Part shown: positions 25,151 to 33,240 of the stretch, one piece after another
Layout: the number at the start of each line of letters is the position of its first letter
How positions within the stretch are numbered: position 1 is the first letter of the stretch
Assembly: GCF_902830275.1 (NCBI RefSeq)
Contig: NZ_CADESW010000032.1
Coordinates: 1-49,903 of the forward strand
Source: Burkholderia stagnalis
GTDB taxonomy: Bacteria > Pseudomonadota > Gammaproteobacteria > Burkholderiales > Burkholderiaceae
Length of the DNA: 49,903 nt
Reading direction: 5' to 3'
Program-made: the position numbers and the translations under genes
Notes under the pieces: model-generated
Database searches by the model: none
What the model saw: the letters and a program-made list of their open reading frames with translations, nothing else
What the model was told of the DNA's origin: nothing

Positions 25151-25348
25151 ATGCGCACTACCTTGTCCCTCGACGATGCATTGCTCGCCAAGGCGCAGCA
25201 ACTGACCGGCGTCACTGAGAAATCCGCGCTCGTTCGCGAAGCGTTGCACGCGCTGATCGCGCGCGAAAGCGCCAGGCGGCTCGCGCGTCTGGGCGGCACC
25301 GAGTCCGACCTCGAACCCATCCCGCGGCGTCAATCGGAGTCGGCATGA
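25151..25348 (+). CDS. vapB: VapB-family antitoxin
   Basis: A 65-residue antitoxin with an N-terminal ribbon-helix-helix DNA-binding fold (MRTTLSLDDALLAKAQQLTG, then EKSALVREALHALI) and a charged C-terminal tail that should wrap the toxin. The ATG at 25151 has GGAGAG upstream. The frame is open ten codons earlier but that region is the promoter. Its stop overlaps the vapC start by 4 bases. Confidence 0.87.
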   Translation: MRTTLSLDDALLAKAQQLTGVTEKSALVREALHALIARESARRLARLGGTESDLEPIPRRQSESA

Positions 25349-25716
25349 TTCTGGTCGATACATCCGTGTGGATTGATCACTTGCGTGCCAACGACGCGAC
25401 CCTCGCCGCGCTCCTCGATACGGAAAAGGTACTGGTTCACCCGTTCGTGATCGGCGAGCTCGCGCTCGGCAGCCTGCGTAACCGCCACATCGTGCTGGAT
25501 GCGCTGCGCGACCTGCCGGCCGCCGTCACCGCAACCGACGAAGAAGTACAACGCCTGATCGACGACGCACCACTTCATGGGCTCGGCATCGGCTACGTGC
25601 ATGCACATTTGCTTGCGTCGGTCCGGCTGACGGCCGGCAGCAGGTTGTGGACCCGGGATCGGCGCTTGTTGTCCGCAGCCGATCGACTGCAGCTCGCCGC
25701 GCACCCCGCTCACTGA
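25345..25716 (+). CDS. vapC: VapC-family PIN-domain toxin with one acidic site altered
   Basis: A 123-residue PIN-domain protein, the ribonuclease half of a type II toxin-antitoxin pair. PIN acidic positions Asp5 (LVDTSVWIDH), Glu38 (VIGELALGS) and Asp105 (TRDRRL) are present. The third acidic position, which in this subfamily usually reads V-D-A-H-L-L, is His86 (YVHAHLLAS) here, codon CAT at 25600-25602, one base from GAT. This could weaken metal binding and toxicity. Start ATG overlaps the vapB stop (ATGA). The pair is in the insert that splits the galactarate genes. Confidence 0.88.
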   Translation: MILVDTSVWIDHLRANDATLAALLDTEKVLVHPFVIGELALGSLRNRHIVLDALRDLPAAVTATDEEVQRLIDDAPLHGLGIGYVHAHLLASVRLTAGSRLWTRDRRLLSAADRLQLAAHPAH

Positions 25717-25761
25717 CGTTCCAACAACCGGGCGGGCGCATTGCCAGCCCTGCCCTCCCGC

Positions 25762-27339
25762 TCACTCCGCCTGGCCGTCCCGCAGACGCGGCACGCCAAG
25801 CGGGTTCGCCTCCTGCAACCCTTCCGGCAGCAGATCGTCCGGGAAATCCTGGTAGCACACCGGCCGCAGGAAGCGCTCGATCGCGGTCGCGCCCACCGAC
25901 GTCACCGCCGGGTTCGACGTCGCCGGGAACGGGCCGCCGTGCACCATCGCGTCGCACACCTCGACGCCGGTCGGGAACCCGTTGACCAGCAGGCGCCCCG
26001 CCTTGCGCTCGAGCACCGGCAGCAGGCGCCGCGCGAGCGGCTTGTCGGCGGCATCCATCTGCAGCGTGGCCGTCAGCTGGCCTTCGAGCGCCTCGAGCAC
26101 GCGCGCCATCTCGTCGAGATCACGGCAGCGCACGATCAGCGACGACGGGCCAAACACTTCGTGGCTGAACGCCGGCTCGCCGAGAAACGCGTGCGCCGGC
26201 ACCTCGAACAGCGCGCCGCTCACGTCGCACGCGCCCTGCGCCGCGCCGCCCGCGCCGAGCTGGCGCACGCCGGGCAGCTCGGCGAGCTGGCCACGGCCCG
26301 CACGATACGCGTCGGCGATGCCGCGCGTGAGCATCACGCCTGCCGGCTTCGCGGCGAGCGCCTGCGCAGCCACCGCTTCGAAGCGGTCGAGATCAGGCCC
26401 GTCCACCGCGAGCACGAGGCCCGGGTTCGTGCAGAACTGGCCGACGCCGAGCGTCAGCGAATCGACGAAGCCCGTCGCGAGCGACTCGGCGCGCGCGGCG
26501 AGCGCGGCCGGAAACAGCAGCACCGGATTGATGCTGCTCATTTCCGCATAGACGGGAATCGGCTGCGGGCGCGCGTTCGCCAGCTGCGTCAGCGCGACGC
26601 CGCCCTGCCGCGAGCCGGTGAAGCCGACCGCCTGGATCGCCGGGTGGCTGACGAGCGCCGCGCCGACCACGCGGCCCGGGCCGATCAGCAGCGAGAACAC
26701 GCCAGCCGGCATCCCGCACTTCGCGACCGCCGCGCGGATCGCGCGGCCGACCAGCTCCGACGTGCCGAGATGCGCCTCGTGCGCCTTCACGATCACCGGG
26801 CAGCCGGCCGCGAACGCCGACGCCGTGTCGCCGCCGGCGACCGAGAACGCGAGCGGGAAATTGCTCGCACCGAACACCGCGACCGGCCCGAGCGGAATCT
26901 TCTGCAGCCGCAGGTCGGCGCGCGGCAGCGGCGTGCGCGCCGGCTGCGCCGGATCGATCGACGCGGCAAGGAAACGGCCGTCGCGCACCACCCGCGCGAA
27001 CAGGCGCAGCTGGCCGACCGTGCGTCCGCGCTCGCCTTGCAGCCGTGCGACCGGCAGGCCCGTCTCGGCGTGTGCGCGCGCGATCAGCGTGTCGCCGAGC
27101 GCGACGATCTCGTCCGCGATCGCGTCGAGGAACGCGGCGCGCGCCGCAAGCGGCTGCGCGCGGTAGGCATCGAACGCGTCGCGCGCGAGTTCGCACGCGC
27201 GCTCGACGTCGGCCAGCGCGCCGACGCCGAACGCTGGTACATCAATCGGCGCGCCCTGCGCCGGGTCGAACGCGTGCAGGGTTCCGGCCGCGCCGTAGAC
27301 CGCGTCGGCGCCGATCAGCATCTCACCAGTCAGTTGCAT
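25762..27339 (-). CDS. 2-Oxoglutarate semialdehyde dehydrogenase
   Basis: A 525-residue aldehyde dehydrogenase that oxidises 2-oxoglutarate semialdehyde (2,5-dioxovalerate) to 2-oxoglutarate, the last step of galactarate/glucarate degradation. It has FGASNFPLAFSVAGGD, VKAHEAHLGTS, the Glu of YAEMSSINP, and the catalytic Cys303 in VGQFCTNPG. These features are typical of type III KGSADH enzymes. The ATG at 27337-27339 has GGAG eight bases upstream. It diverges from the GudP-like transporter and is parted from kdgD by the accessory insert. Confidence 0.92.
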   Translation of the reverse strand: MQLTGEMLIGADAVYGAAGTLHAFDPAQGAPIDVPAFGVGALADVERACELARDAFDAYRAQPLAARAAFLDAIADEIVALGDTLIARAHAETGLPVARLQGERGRTVGQLRLFARVVRDGRFLAASIDPAQPARTPLPRADLRLQKIPLGPVAVFGASNFPLAFSVAGGDTASAFAAGCPVIVKAHEAHLGTSELVGRAIRAAVAKCGMPAGVFSLLIGPGRVVGAALVSHPAIQAVGFTGSRQGGVALTQLANARPQPIPVYAEMSSINPVLLFPAALAARAESLATGFVDSLTLGVGQFCTNPGLVLAVDGPDLDRFEAVAAQALAAKPAGVMLTRGIADAYRAGRGQLAELPGVRQLGAGGAAQGACDVSGALFEVPAHAFLGEPAFSHEVFGPSSLIVRCRDLDEMARVLEALEGQLTATLQMDAADKPLARRLLPVLERKAGRLLVNGFPTGVEVCDAMVHGGPFPATSNPAVTSVGATAIERFLRPVCYQDFPDDLLPEGLQEANPLGVPRLRDGQAE

Positions 27340-27385
27340 GGGGTGTGCTCCGTGGTTCGGGTATGGATGGCCCATTGTAGCCGAA

Positions 27386-27400
27386 CAGATATGATGTCTG
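27386..27400. promoter_or_regulatory. Putative operator of the semialdehyde dehydrogenase gene
   Basis: CAGA-TATGATG-TCTG, a short dyad whose core ATATGATG is shared with the garD palindrome read on the other strand. It lies 47 bases before the dehydrogenase start, suggesting co-regulation with garD/kdgD. Confidence 0.4.
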
Positions 27401-27553
27401 CCGACTTGTTTTTTACGCGACCATGATGGTCCCCGATCTCACCCAATCTCATCAGTGCCTTATGCAGCCCGATTTTCCTGCCTGACTCGGCCCCCTCCAG
27501 AGGGAAAACCCGGGTTACGCGGCGCGGCAGCCCGTCTCTAAACTGCGCATCAT

Positions 27554-27563
27554 GTCATATGAC
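27554..27563. promoter_or_regulatory. GTCATATGAC palindrome over the transporter start
   Basis: A perfect 10-base palindrome that includes the ATG at 27559. It differs from the garD site (GTCATCATATGAC) only in the absence of three central bases. If it is an operator, the transporter may be translated from a leaderless message or from a start further in. Confidence 0.5.
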
Positions 27564-28953
27564 GACGTACATTAAAGTGCCCAATCAGACTTCCTCCCGC
27601 GACCTCCCGCTCGCCCTCGCCCACGCGGCCCGCCGCACTGCCGTGCGCTACTGGATCCTCGCGATGCTGTTCGTCGTCACGACACTCAACTACGCGGACC
27701 GCGCGACGCTGTCGATCACCGGCACGCCGATCCGCAAGGCGTTCGGCATCGACCCGGTAACGATGGGCTACATCTTCTCGGCGTTCAGCTGGGCGTACGT
27801 GCTCGCGCAGCTGCCGAGCGGCTGGTTGCTCGACCGCTTCGGCGCGCGGCGCGTGTATGCGGGCAGCATCTTCCTGTGGTCGGCGTTCACGCTGCTGCAG
27901 AGCACGATCGGGCTCGGCGGCAGCGCCGCGTTCGCGGTCGCCGCGCTGTTCGCGATGCGCTTCGCGGTCGGCATCGCCGAAGCACCGGCGTTCCCCGCGA
28001 ACGCGAAGGTCGTCGCGAGCTGGTTCCCGACCGCCGAGCGCGGCACCGCGTCGGCGATCTTCAACGCCGCGCAGTACTTCGCGGCCGTCGTGTTCTCGCC
28101 GCTGATGGCGTGGCTCACGCACGCGTACGGCTGGCATCACGTGTACCTGTGGCTCGGCCTCGCGGGCATCGCGCTCGCGTTCGTGTGGCTGCGCGTCGTG
28201 AAGGATCCGGCCGATCATCCGGCGGTGAACCGCGCGGAACTCGAGCACATCGAGCAAGGCGGCGGGCTCGTGCGCACGGCCCCGCGCGACAAGGGCGCGG
28301 CAACCGAAGGCAACAAGGTCGCCGGCTGGTACTACGTGCGCCAACTGCTGTCGAACCGGATGCTGATCGGCGTCTATCTCGGCCAGTACTGCGTGAACGT
28401 GCTCACCTACTTCTTCCTCACGTGGTTCCCGATCTACCTCGTGCAGGCGCGCGGGATGTCGCTGCTGAAAGCCGGCTTCATGACGTCGCTGCCCGCGATC
28501 TGCGGGTTCCTCGGCGGCGTGCTCGGCGGAATACTGTCCGACGCGCTGATCCGGCGCGGCGTGTCGCTGACGGTCGCGCGCAAGATCCCGATCGTCGGCG
28601 GGATGCTGCTGTCGATGGTCATCATCGGCTGCAACTACGTGCAGAGCGAAGCGCTCGTGATCATGCTGATGGCGCTGTCGTTCTTCGGCAAGGGAATCGG
28701 CTCGCTCGGCTGGGCGGTCGTCGCGGATACCGCGCCGAAGGAAGCGATCGGCCTGTCGGGCAGCCTGTTCAACATGTTCGGCAACACGGCCGGGATCGTC
28801 GCGCCGATCGCGATCGGCTACCTCGTCGGCGCGAGCGGCTCGTTCAACGGCGCGCTGGTGTTCGTCGGGCTCAATGCGCTCGTCACGGTGCTGAGCTATC
28901 TCGTGATCGTGAAGGACATCAAGCGGGTCGAGTTGCGGCATCGCGCCGCGTGA
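27559..28953 (+). CDS. MFS transporter, probable galactarate/glucarate permease (GudP-like)
   Basis: A 464-residue, 12-segment ACS-family carrier. It has TLNYADRATLSI after helix 1, FSAFSWAYVLAQLPSG in helix 2, LLDRFGARRVYAG in the 2-3 loop, and closely resembles GudP/GarP. It should import galactarate or glucarate for GarD. No ribosome site precedes the ATG at 27559. Alternative starts are a GTG at 27577 or one near 27642, just before the first helix (RYWILAMLF). The dehydrogenase is divergent and a terminator hairpin follows. Confidence 0.9.
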   Translation: MTTYIKVPNQTSSRDLPLALAHAARRTAVRYWILAMLFVVTTLNYADRATLSITGTPIRKAFGIDPVTMGYIFSAFSWAYVLAQLPSGWLLDRFGARRVYAGSIFLWSAFTLLQSTIGLGGSAAFAVAALFAMRFAVGIAEAPAFPANAKVVASWFPTAERGTASAIFNAAQYFAAVVFSPLMAWLTHAYGWHHVYLWLGLAGIALAFVWLRVVKDPADHPAVNRAELEHIEQGGGLVRTAPRDKGAATEGNKVAGWYYVRQLLSNRMLIGVYLGQYCVNVLTYFFLTWFPIYLVQARGMSLLKAGFMTSLPAICGFLGGVLGGILSDALIRRGVSLTVARKIPIVGGMLLSMVIIGCNYVQSEALVIMLMALSFFGKGIGSLGWAVVADTAPKEAIGLSGSLFNMFGNTAGIVAPIAIGYLVGASGSFNGALVFVGLNALVTVLSYLVIVKDIKRVELRHRAA

Positions 28954-28958
28954 AGGAT

Positions 28959-28983
28959 CGGCGGCCGCGCGCAGCGGCCGCCG
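28959..28983. terminator. Hairpin after the GudP-like gene
   Basis: A perfect 10-bp GC stem (28959-28968 and 28974-28983) with a five-base loop, six bases after the transporter stop and just before the convergent remnant gene. No U-run follows. Confidence 0.6.
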
Positions 28984-28989
28984 TGTGCG

Positions 28990-29214
28990 TCAGCTCGCGG
29001 AATGCACGGCGCGCAGCATGTCGTGCACGCCGGACGTCATCAGCGCGAGAAACGCCAGCAGGCCGACATAGCAGAGCGCGTAGGTCGTCTTGGTCTCGAT
29101 CGACGTCGCGAAATAGGCGCGGTTCTCCGGCGCGTCGGGATCGTAGCGCCACGCGCGCTTGAGCTGCGGCAGCGCGAGAATCGCCATCACGCGGCTCGAC
29201 GTCCTCGTCCGCAT
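28990..29214 (-). pseudogene. Possible 3' remnant of a membrane protein
   Basis: A 74-residue open frame with one clear membrane segment near its end (YALCYVGLLAFLALMTSGVH) and a conserved-looking stretch before it (LKRAWRYDPDAPENRAYFA). This resembles the C-terminal tail of bacterial M50 site-2 proteases as I recall them, without any zinc motif. No ribosome site precedes the ATG, and the frame begins 22 bases from the LysE gene end. A truncated gene is more likely than a complete small one. It could also be a genuine small membrane protein. Confidence 0.4.
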
Positions 29215-29236
29215 GAAGACGGGGGATTCTCACGCG

Positions 29237-29863
29237 TCAGCGCCGCTCCAGCGCCAGCTTCACGCCGAGCCCCAGCAACACGACGCCGCTGACGCGATGC
29301 ATGCGGGTCAGGATGCGCGGGTTGCGGCGAATCGATGTCGACAGCAGGCCGGCGAACAGCGCGACCGGGCCCTTGACGAGAAACGTCAGGCCGGCGAACG
29401 TCGCGCCCAGCACGAACACCGACAGCATCGGGCGCGCCGCATCCGCGTGCACGAACTGCGGCAGAAAGGCCAGGTAGAACAGCGCGACCTTCGGATTCGA
29501 TACGTTGGACAGCGCACCCTGTGCGAACGTCCGCAGCGCCGATTCCGGCGCGCCGCCGCTGCTCGACAGCGTCAGCTCCCCCGACGCGCGCAGCAGCGTG
29601 ACGCCGAGGTACAGCAGATACAGCGCGCCGGCCAGCTTCAGCGCCGTGAACAGCCATTCGGATGCCTGGAGAAGCGCCCCCAGGCCCAGCGTCGCGAGCA
29701 TCGTGTGCAGGATGAGCCCGACACTGACGCCCGCCGCGGTGACGACGCCCGTGCGCGTGCCGCCGGAGAGCGTGCGCGACATCACGAGGACCATGTCCTG
29801 GCCCGGGGTGAGGATGATCAAAAGGGAAGTGGCCAGGAACGGCAACCACGAAATGTGCAGCAT
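29237..29863 (-). CDS. LysE/RhtB-family exporter
   Basis: A 208-residue inner-membrane exporter of amino acids or derivatives. The family opening is intact: LPFLATSLLIILTPGQDMVLVMSRTLSGG, seen as ILTPGQDMVLVMSRTL, followed by about five further segments and SNPKVALFYLAFLPQF. The ATG at 29861-29863 has AGGAG upstream. A longer frame (36 codons more) overlaps the promoter and is unlikely. It is divergent from an Lrp/AsnC regulator with 132 bases between them, the usual pairing for controlled amino acid export. Confidence 0.9.
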   Translation of the reverse strand: MLHISWLPFLATSLLIILTPGQDMVLVMSRTLSGGTRTGVVTAAGVSVGLILHTMLATLGLGALLQASEWLFTALKLAGALYLLYLGVTLLRASGELTLSSSGGAPESALRTFAQGALSNVSNPKVALFYLAFLPQFVHADAARPMLSVFVLGATFAGLTFLVKGPVALFAGLLSTSIRRNPRILTRMHRVSGVVLLGLGVKLALERR

Positions 29864-29995
29864 CGGACGACTCCTGAAAGGGTGGGCGGTCGTCCGATTA
29901 TGGCCATCCTGCCGTGGTGATTGGATGCAATCTCGGCCATGATCTGCCGTGAAATTGGCGCTATTCTCCAATATTCACAATCCTGGTAGTCAATC

Positions 29996-30460
29996 ATGCC
30001 AATCAAGCTCGATGCGATCGACAAGCGCATTCTGCGTGCGCTCCAACAGAACTCGAACCGGACGAACGCCGAGCTGGCGGAACATGCCGGGCTCTCGGCT
30101 ACCCCGTGCCTGCGGCGCGTTCACCTGCTGGAAGAACAAGGCGTGATCGACGCGTACGTTGCGCTGCTGAATCCCGCCGCCGTCGAATTGAGGTTCACGG
30201 CTTTCGTGCGCGTCACGCTGGAACGGCAGGACAAGACGACCGTAGAGCACTTCGCGCGGGAAATCGAAAAGGCACCCGAGGTGCTCGAGTGCCATTTGAT
30301 GGCCGGCAGTTACGACTACCTGCTGCGCGTCATCGCGAAGGATCTGGACGACTTCCAGCGCTTTCAGATGGAGACGCTCACGCGGATCGCCGGGGTGCGC
30401 AACATCCAGACCGAGATTCCGCTGAAGCGGATCAAGCAGACCACCCGACTGCCGATCTAG
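29996..30460 (+). CDS. Lrp/AsnC-family regulator
   Basis: A 154-residue regulator with an N-terminal helix-turn-helix (LDAIDKRILRALQQNSNRTN, then AELAEHAGLSATPCLRRV) and a C-terminal RAM ligand-binding domain (FREIEKAPEVLECHLMAGSYDYLL region). It should bind an amino acid and control the divergent LysE-type exporter. It ends 12 bases before the convergent SfnB-like gene. Confidence 0.92.
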   Translation: MPIKLDAIDKRILRALQQNSNRTNAELAEHAGLSATPCLRRVHLLEEQGVIDAYVALLNPAAVELRFTAFVRVTLERQDKTTVEHFAREIEKAPEVLECHLMAGSYDYLLRVIAKDLDDFQRFQMETLTRIAGVRNIQTEIPLKRIKQTTRLPI

Positions 30461-30472
30461 AAGCGGATTCGG

Positions 30473-31684
30473 TCACGTATACAGCGACGCCTGCGGCAAT
30501 TCCCCCGTCAGCGCAAACCGCCCGACATCCCTCAGCCGATAGTCGAGCGGATCATGCAGCGTATGCGTGCGCGCATTGCGCCAGAACCGGTCGAGCCCGA
30601 GCGCCGCACCGGTCGCCCGCGCGCCGCACGCATCGAACAGCGCTTCGCCGTTCTCGAGCGCCGCGCGCTGCGCGACGATCTTCGCTTCGGATACCGCCAG
30701 CGCCACCTCGGCCCGCCCGTCGGCCGTCAGCGTATCGCGCAGCGTCCATGCGCGCTGCAGCGCGTCGGCCGCGCGATCGGCGAGCGCCGCGGCGGCCACC
30801 GCCTGCACGCGCATGTCGCCGAAGCGCTGCAGCGTGTACGGATCGTCGCTCGCGCGCTCGACGCCCGCTTGAATCCACGGCCGCCCGTTGCGCAGCACGT
30901 AATCGCGCGCTTCCGCCAGCGCGCCTTCGGCCAGCCCGACGAACAGGTTCGTCAGCACGAGCTGCGACACCAGCGTGCGCAGCGTCGCGCGCGGCGTCGG
31001 CGGCGTTTCCGAGCGGTGCAGCACCTCGTCCGGCGCGAGCGTCACGCCGTCGAACGTCACGCTGCCGCTGTCGGTCTGCCGCTGGCCGATCGGATCCCAG
31101 TCGTCGTTGACCGTGATGCCCGCGCGCGCGGTCGGCACCACGCCGAACACGGTCCGGCCAAGCGCCGGATCGTGCGCGGACACGGTCATCCGCTGCGAGC
31201 CGCGCGTGCCCGAGCAGAAGCCCTTCGCGCCGTCGAGCCGGTAGCCGCCGTCGGGCGTCGCGGTCGCGACGAGCCGCGTGTCGAGCGGATTGACCGCATT
31301 GCCCCACCACCAGCGATGCTCGACCGTGCCGCGCAGATAGCGCGCGCGTTGCGCCGGATCGCCCCACACGTCGATGCTCACGACCTGCAGGCACTGGAAG
31401 CCGACCAGATGCGCGAGCGCGCTGTCGACGCGCGCGACCTGCCGGATCGCGTCGTAGATCACGGGCCACGCGGCTTCCTGCCCGCCGAACGCGCGCGGCA
31501 CCGCGAGCGTCAGCAGCCCCGCATCGGCGAGCCATTGCTTTTCCTGCGCGGCATGGCCGCCCGCGCGATCGCGCGCGGCGGCGCTGCCGCGCAGCGCGTC
31601 GATCACGCGCGCGAGCGCCGCCGGATCGAAGGCGCGTGCGCTCGTCTCCGAAGCGAGCGCCGCGAGGCCGCGGGGATCGTTCAT
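30473..31684 (-). CDS. SfnB-like acyl-CoA dehydrogenase-family oxidoreductase
   Basis: A 403-residue flavoprotein of the acyl-CoA dehydrogenase/DszC/SfnB type. It has TVPRAFGGQ-like LAVPRAFGGQEA near residue 60, DSALAHLVGFQ, a flavin-binding WWWGNAVNP stretch, and a C-terminal helical domain (DRFWRNARTHTLHDPLDYR). SfnB and DszC relatives act on sulfones and thiophene-type compounds with reduced flavin. Its start overlaps the ferritin-like gene stop by 4 bases, and it is last in the operon. The exact substrate cannot be read from the sequence. Confidence 0.85.
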   Translation of the reverse strand: MNDPRGLAALASETSARAFDPAALARVIDALRGSAAARDRAGGHAAQEKQWLADAGLLTLAVPRAFGGQEAAWPVIYDAIRQVARVDSALAHLVGFQCLQVVSIDVWGDPAQRARYLRGTVEHRWWWGNAVNPLDTRLVATATPDGGYRLDGAKGFCSGTRGSQRMTVSAHDPALGRTVFGVVPTARAGITVNDDWDPIGQRQTDSGSVTFDGVTLAPDEVLHRSETPPTPRATLRTLVSQLVLTNLFVGLAEGALAEARDYVLRNGRPWIQAGVERASDDPYTLQRFGDMRVQAVAAAALADRAADALQRAWTLRDTLTADGRAEVALAVSEAKIVAQRAALENGEALFDACGARATGAALGLDRFWRNARTHTLHDPLDYRLRDVGRFALTGELPQASLYT

Positions 31685-32526
31685 GCGAGCGCTTCCTGCG
31701 CAACCCGTTCGCCCGACAGCGGCACCAGCGCCCCAAGCGCGGGCCGCCCGGTCAGCCGCGCGAGAATCTCGCGGCGCCAGTCGTCGTAGATCGCGCGATA
31801 GTCGGCGATATCCGCGCCGAACACCTCGGCGGTATGCGCGTATTCGTCGTGCAGGTAACCGTCGAGCCGCCGCTGCGTCGCCTCGTCGGCGTCGATCACG
31901 CGGTCGATCAGCGCGTCGCGCTCGGCGGCCGGCAGCGCGGCGAGTTTCTCGAACCACCACTGCACGATCTGCACGCGATGCCATTCCTCGTCGGGCCGGA
32001 TGCGGTTCTCGCCGTGCTCGCGCATCGCGCCGTCCGCGATGCGGCCGGTCTTGCGCTGGATCCACAGCTTCGCGAGGATGTGCAGCTCGTAATGCCATTC
32101 GAATGCAAGAAAGCCCGCGAGATCGCGCACGGCGAGATCGCCGATGCGCGCCCAGTGCGCGGCGACCAGCGCGTCGATCTCCGGCAGCGGATCGCGCCCG
32201 GTCAGTTCCTTCACGCGCTCGCGGCCGATCACCGCGTGCGCGCCGTCGTCGCCGAGCTGGCGCGACAGGATCAGCTGGAAATGCGGATCGTCGCTGAACA
32301 GCGTGTCGATCGCCTTCGCGACGACCTGCACGATGAACAGGTCGTGCGACGCCATCTTCGTGTAGTAGTCGGCGACGGCGGCCAGTTCGTCCGCGTTGCG
32401 CGGCTCGCGCGGCGGCGTGGCGAGCTTGTCCGGAAAGCCGGGGCGATGGCGTCGCGCCACGTCGAGAAACAGCGCCTCCTCGAACTGCGCGTTCCACTCG
32501 CGCGGCGCGCCGATGGGCAAAGTCAT
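31681..32526 (-). CDS. Ferritin-like helical protein, unknown function
   Basis: A 281-residue, almost entirely helical protein. It has His- and Glu-containing pairs spaced as in di-iron carriers: MASHDLFIVQVVAKA, GFLAFEWHYELHILA and PDEEWHRVQIVQWW, with a further DGYLHDEYAHTAEVFG near the end. This pattern is suggestive of a ferritin-like fold, but I cannot prove metal binding. It lies between metI and the SfnB-like gene and is translationally coupled to the latter. I infer an oxidase or redox-partner role in the same organosulfur pathway. Confidence 0.7.
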   Translation of the reverse strand: MTLPIGAPREWNAQFEEALFLDVARRHRPGFPDKLATPPREPRNADELAAVADYYTKMASHDLFIVQVVAKAIDTLFSDDPHFQLILSRQLGDDGAHAVIGRERVKELTGRDPLPEIDALVAAHWARIGDLAVRDLAGFLAFEWHYELHILAKLWIQRKTGRIADGAMREHGENRIRPDEEWHRVQIVQWWFEKLAALPAAERDALIDRVIDADEATQRRLDGYLHDEYAHTAEVFGADIADYRAIYDDWRREILARLTGRPALGALVPLSGERVAQEALA

Positions 32527-32583
32527 GATGAATCGTTCTCTCGGAATCGTTGGAGGGAAAGAGCGGGCGCTTGTGGCGCCCGC

Positions 32584-33240
32584 TCAGGTACGCCTGGCCA
32601 GGTGTCGGGCCAGGCGGTCGCCCGTGACTTGCACGGCCGAGACGAGCGCGATCAGGATCACGATCACGGTCGCCATGACGGTGGTGTCGAAACGCTGGTA
32701 GCCGTAGCGGATCGCGAGATCGCCGAGCCCGCCCGCGCCGACCGCGCCTGCCATCGCGGTCGAGCCGATCAGCGCAACCACGGTGATCGTGAAGCCGCCG
32801 AGCATGCCGGGCAGCGCCTCGGGCAGCAGCACGTGCCACACGATGTGGCGGCGCTTCGCACCCATCGCGAGCGCGGCCTCGATCAGCCCGCGATCCACTT
32901 CGCGCAGGCTCACCTCGGCGACCCGCGCGAAGAACGGGATCGCCGCGATCGACAGCGGCACGACGGCCGCCCACACGCCGATCGTCGTGCCGATCAGCAC
33001 GCGCGTGAACGGCAGCAGCGCGACGAGCAGGATGATGAACGGCGTCGAGCGGAACACGTTGACGATCGCGCCGAGCACCGCGTTCAGGCCGCGCCGCGCA
33101 TAGATGCCGCCGGGCGCGGTCGTCACCAGGATCACCGCGAGCGGCAAGCCCAGCAGCGCCGCGATCGCGGCCGACGCGGCGACCATCGACAGCGTGTCGC
33201 GAAACGCGTCGAGCAGTTCGGGCCCCCACAGCTCAAACAT
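32584..33240 (-). CDS. MetI-like ABC transporter permease
   Basis: A 218-residue permease of the methionine (MetI) class with five or six hydrophobic segments and the EAA loop EAALAMGAKRRHIVWHVLLP. The ATG at 33238-33240 overlaps the ATPase end by 8 bases. A longer frame starting upstream lies inside the ATPase gene. It forms a homodimeric membrane channel with the neighbouring MetN-like ATPase. Relatives also carry other sulfur compounds, which the flanking monooxygenases suggest here. Confidence 0.9.
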   Translation of the reverse strand: MFELWGPELLDAFRDTLSMVAASAAIAALLGLPLAVILVTTAPGGIYARRGLNAVLGAIVNVFRSTPFIILLVALLPFTRVLIGTTIGVWAAVVPLSIAAIPFFARVAEVSLREVDRGLIEAALAMGAKRRHIVWHVLLPEALPGMLGGFTITVVALIGSTAMAGAVGAGGLGDLAIRYGYQRFDTTVMATVIVILIALVSAVQVTGDRLARHLARRT

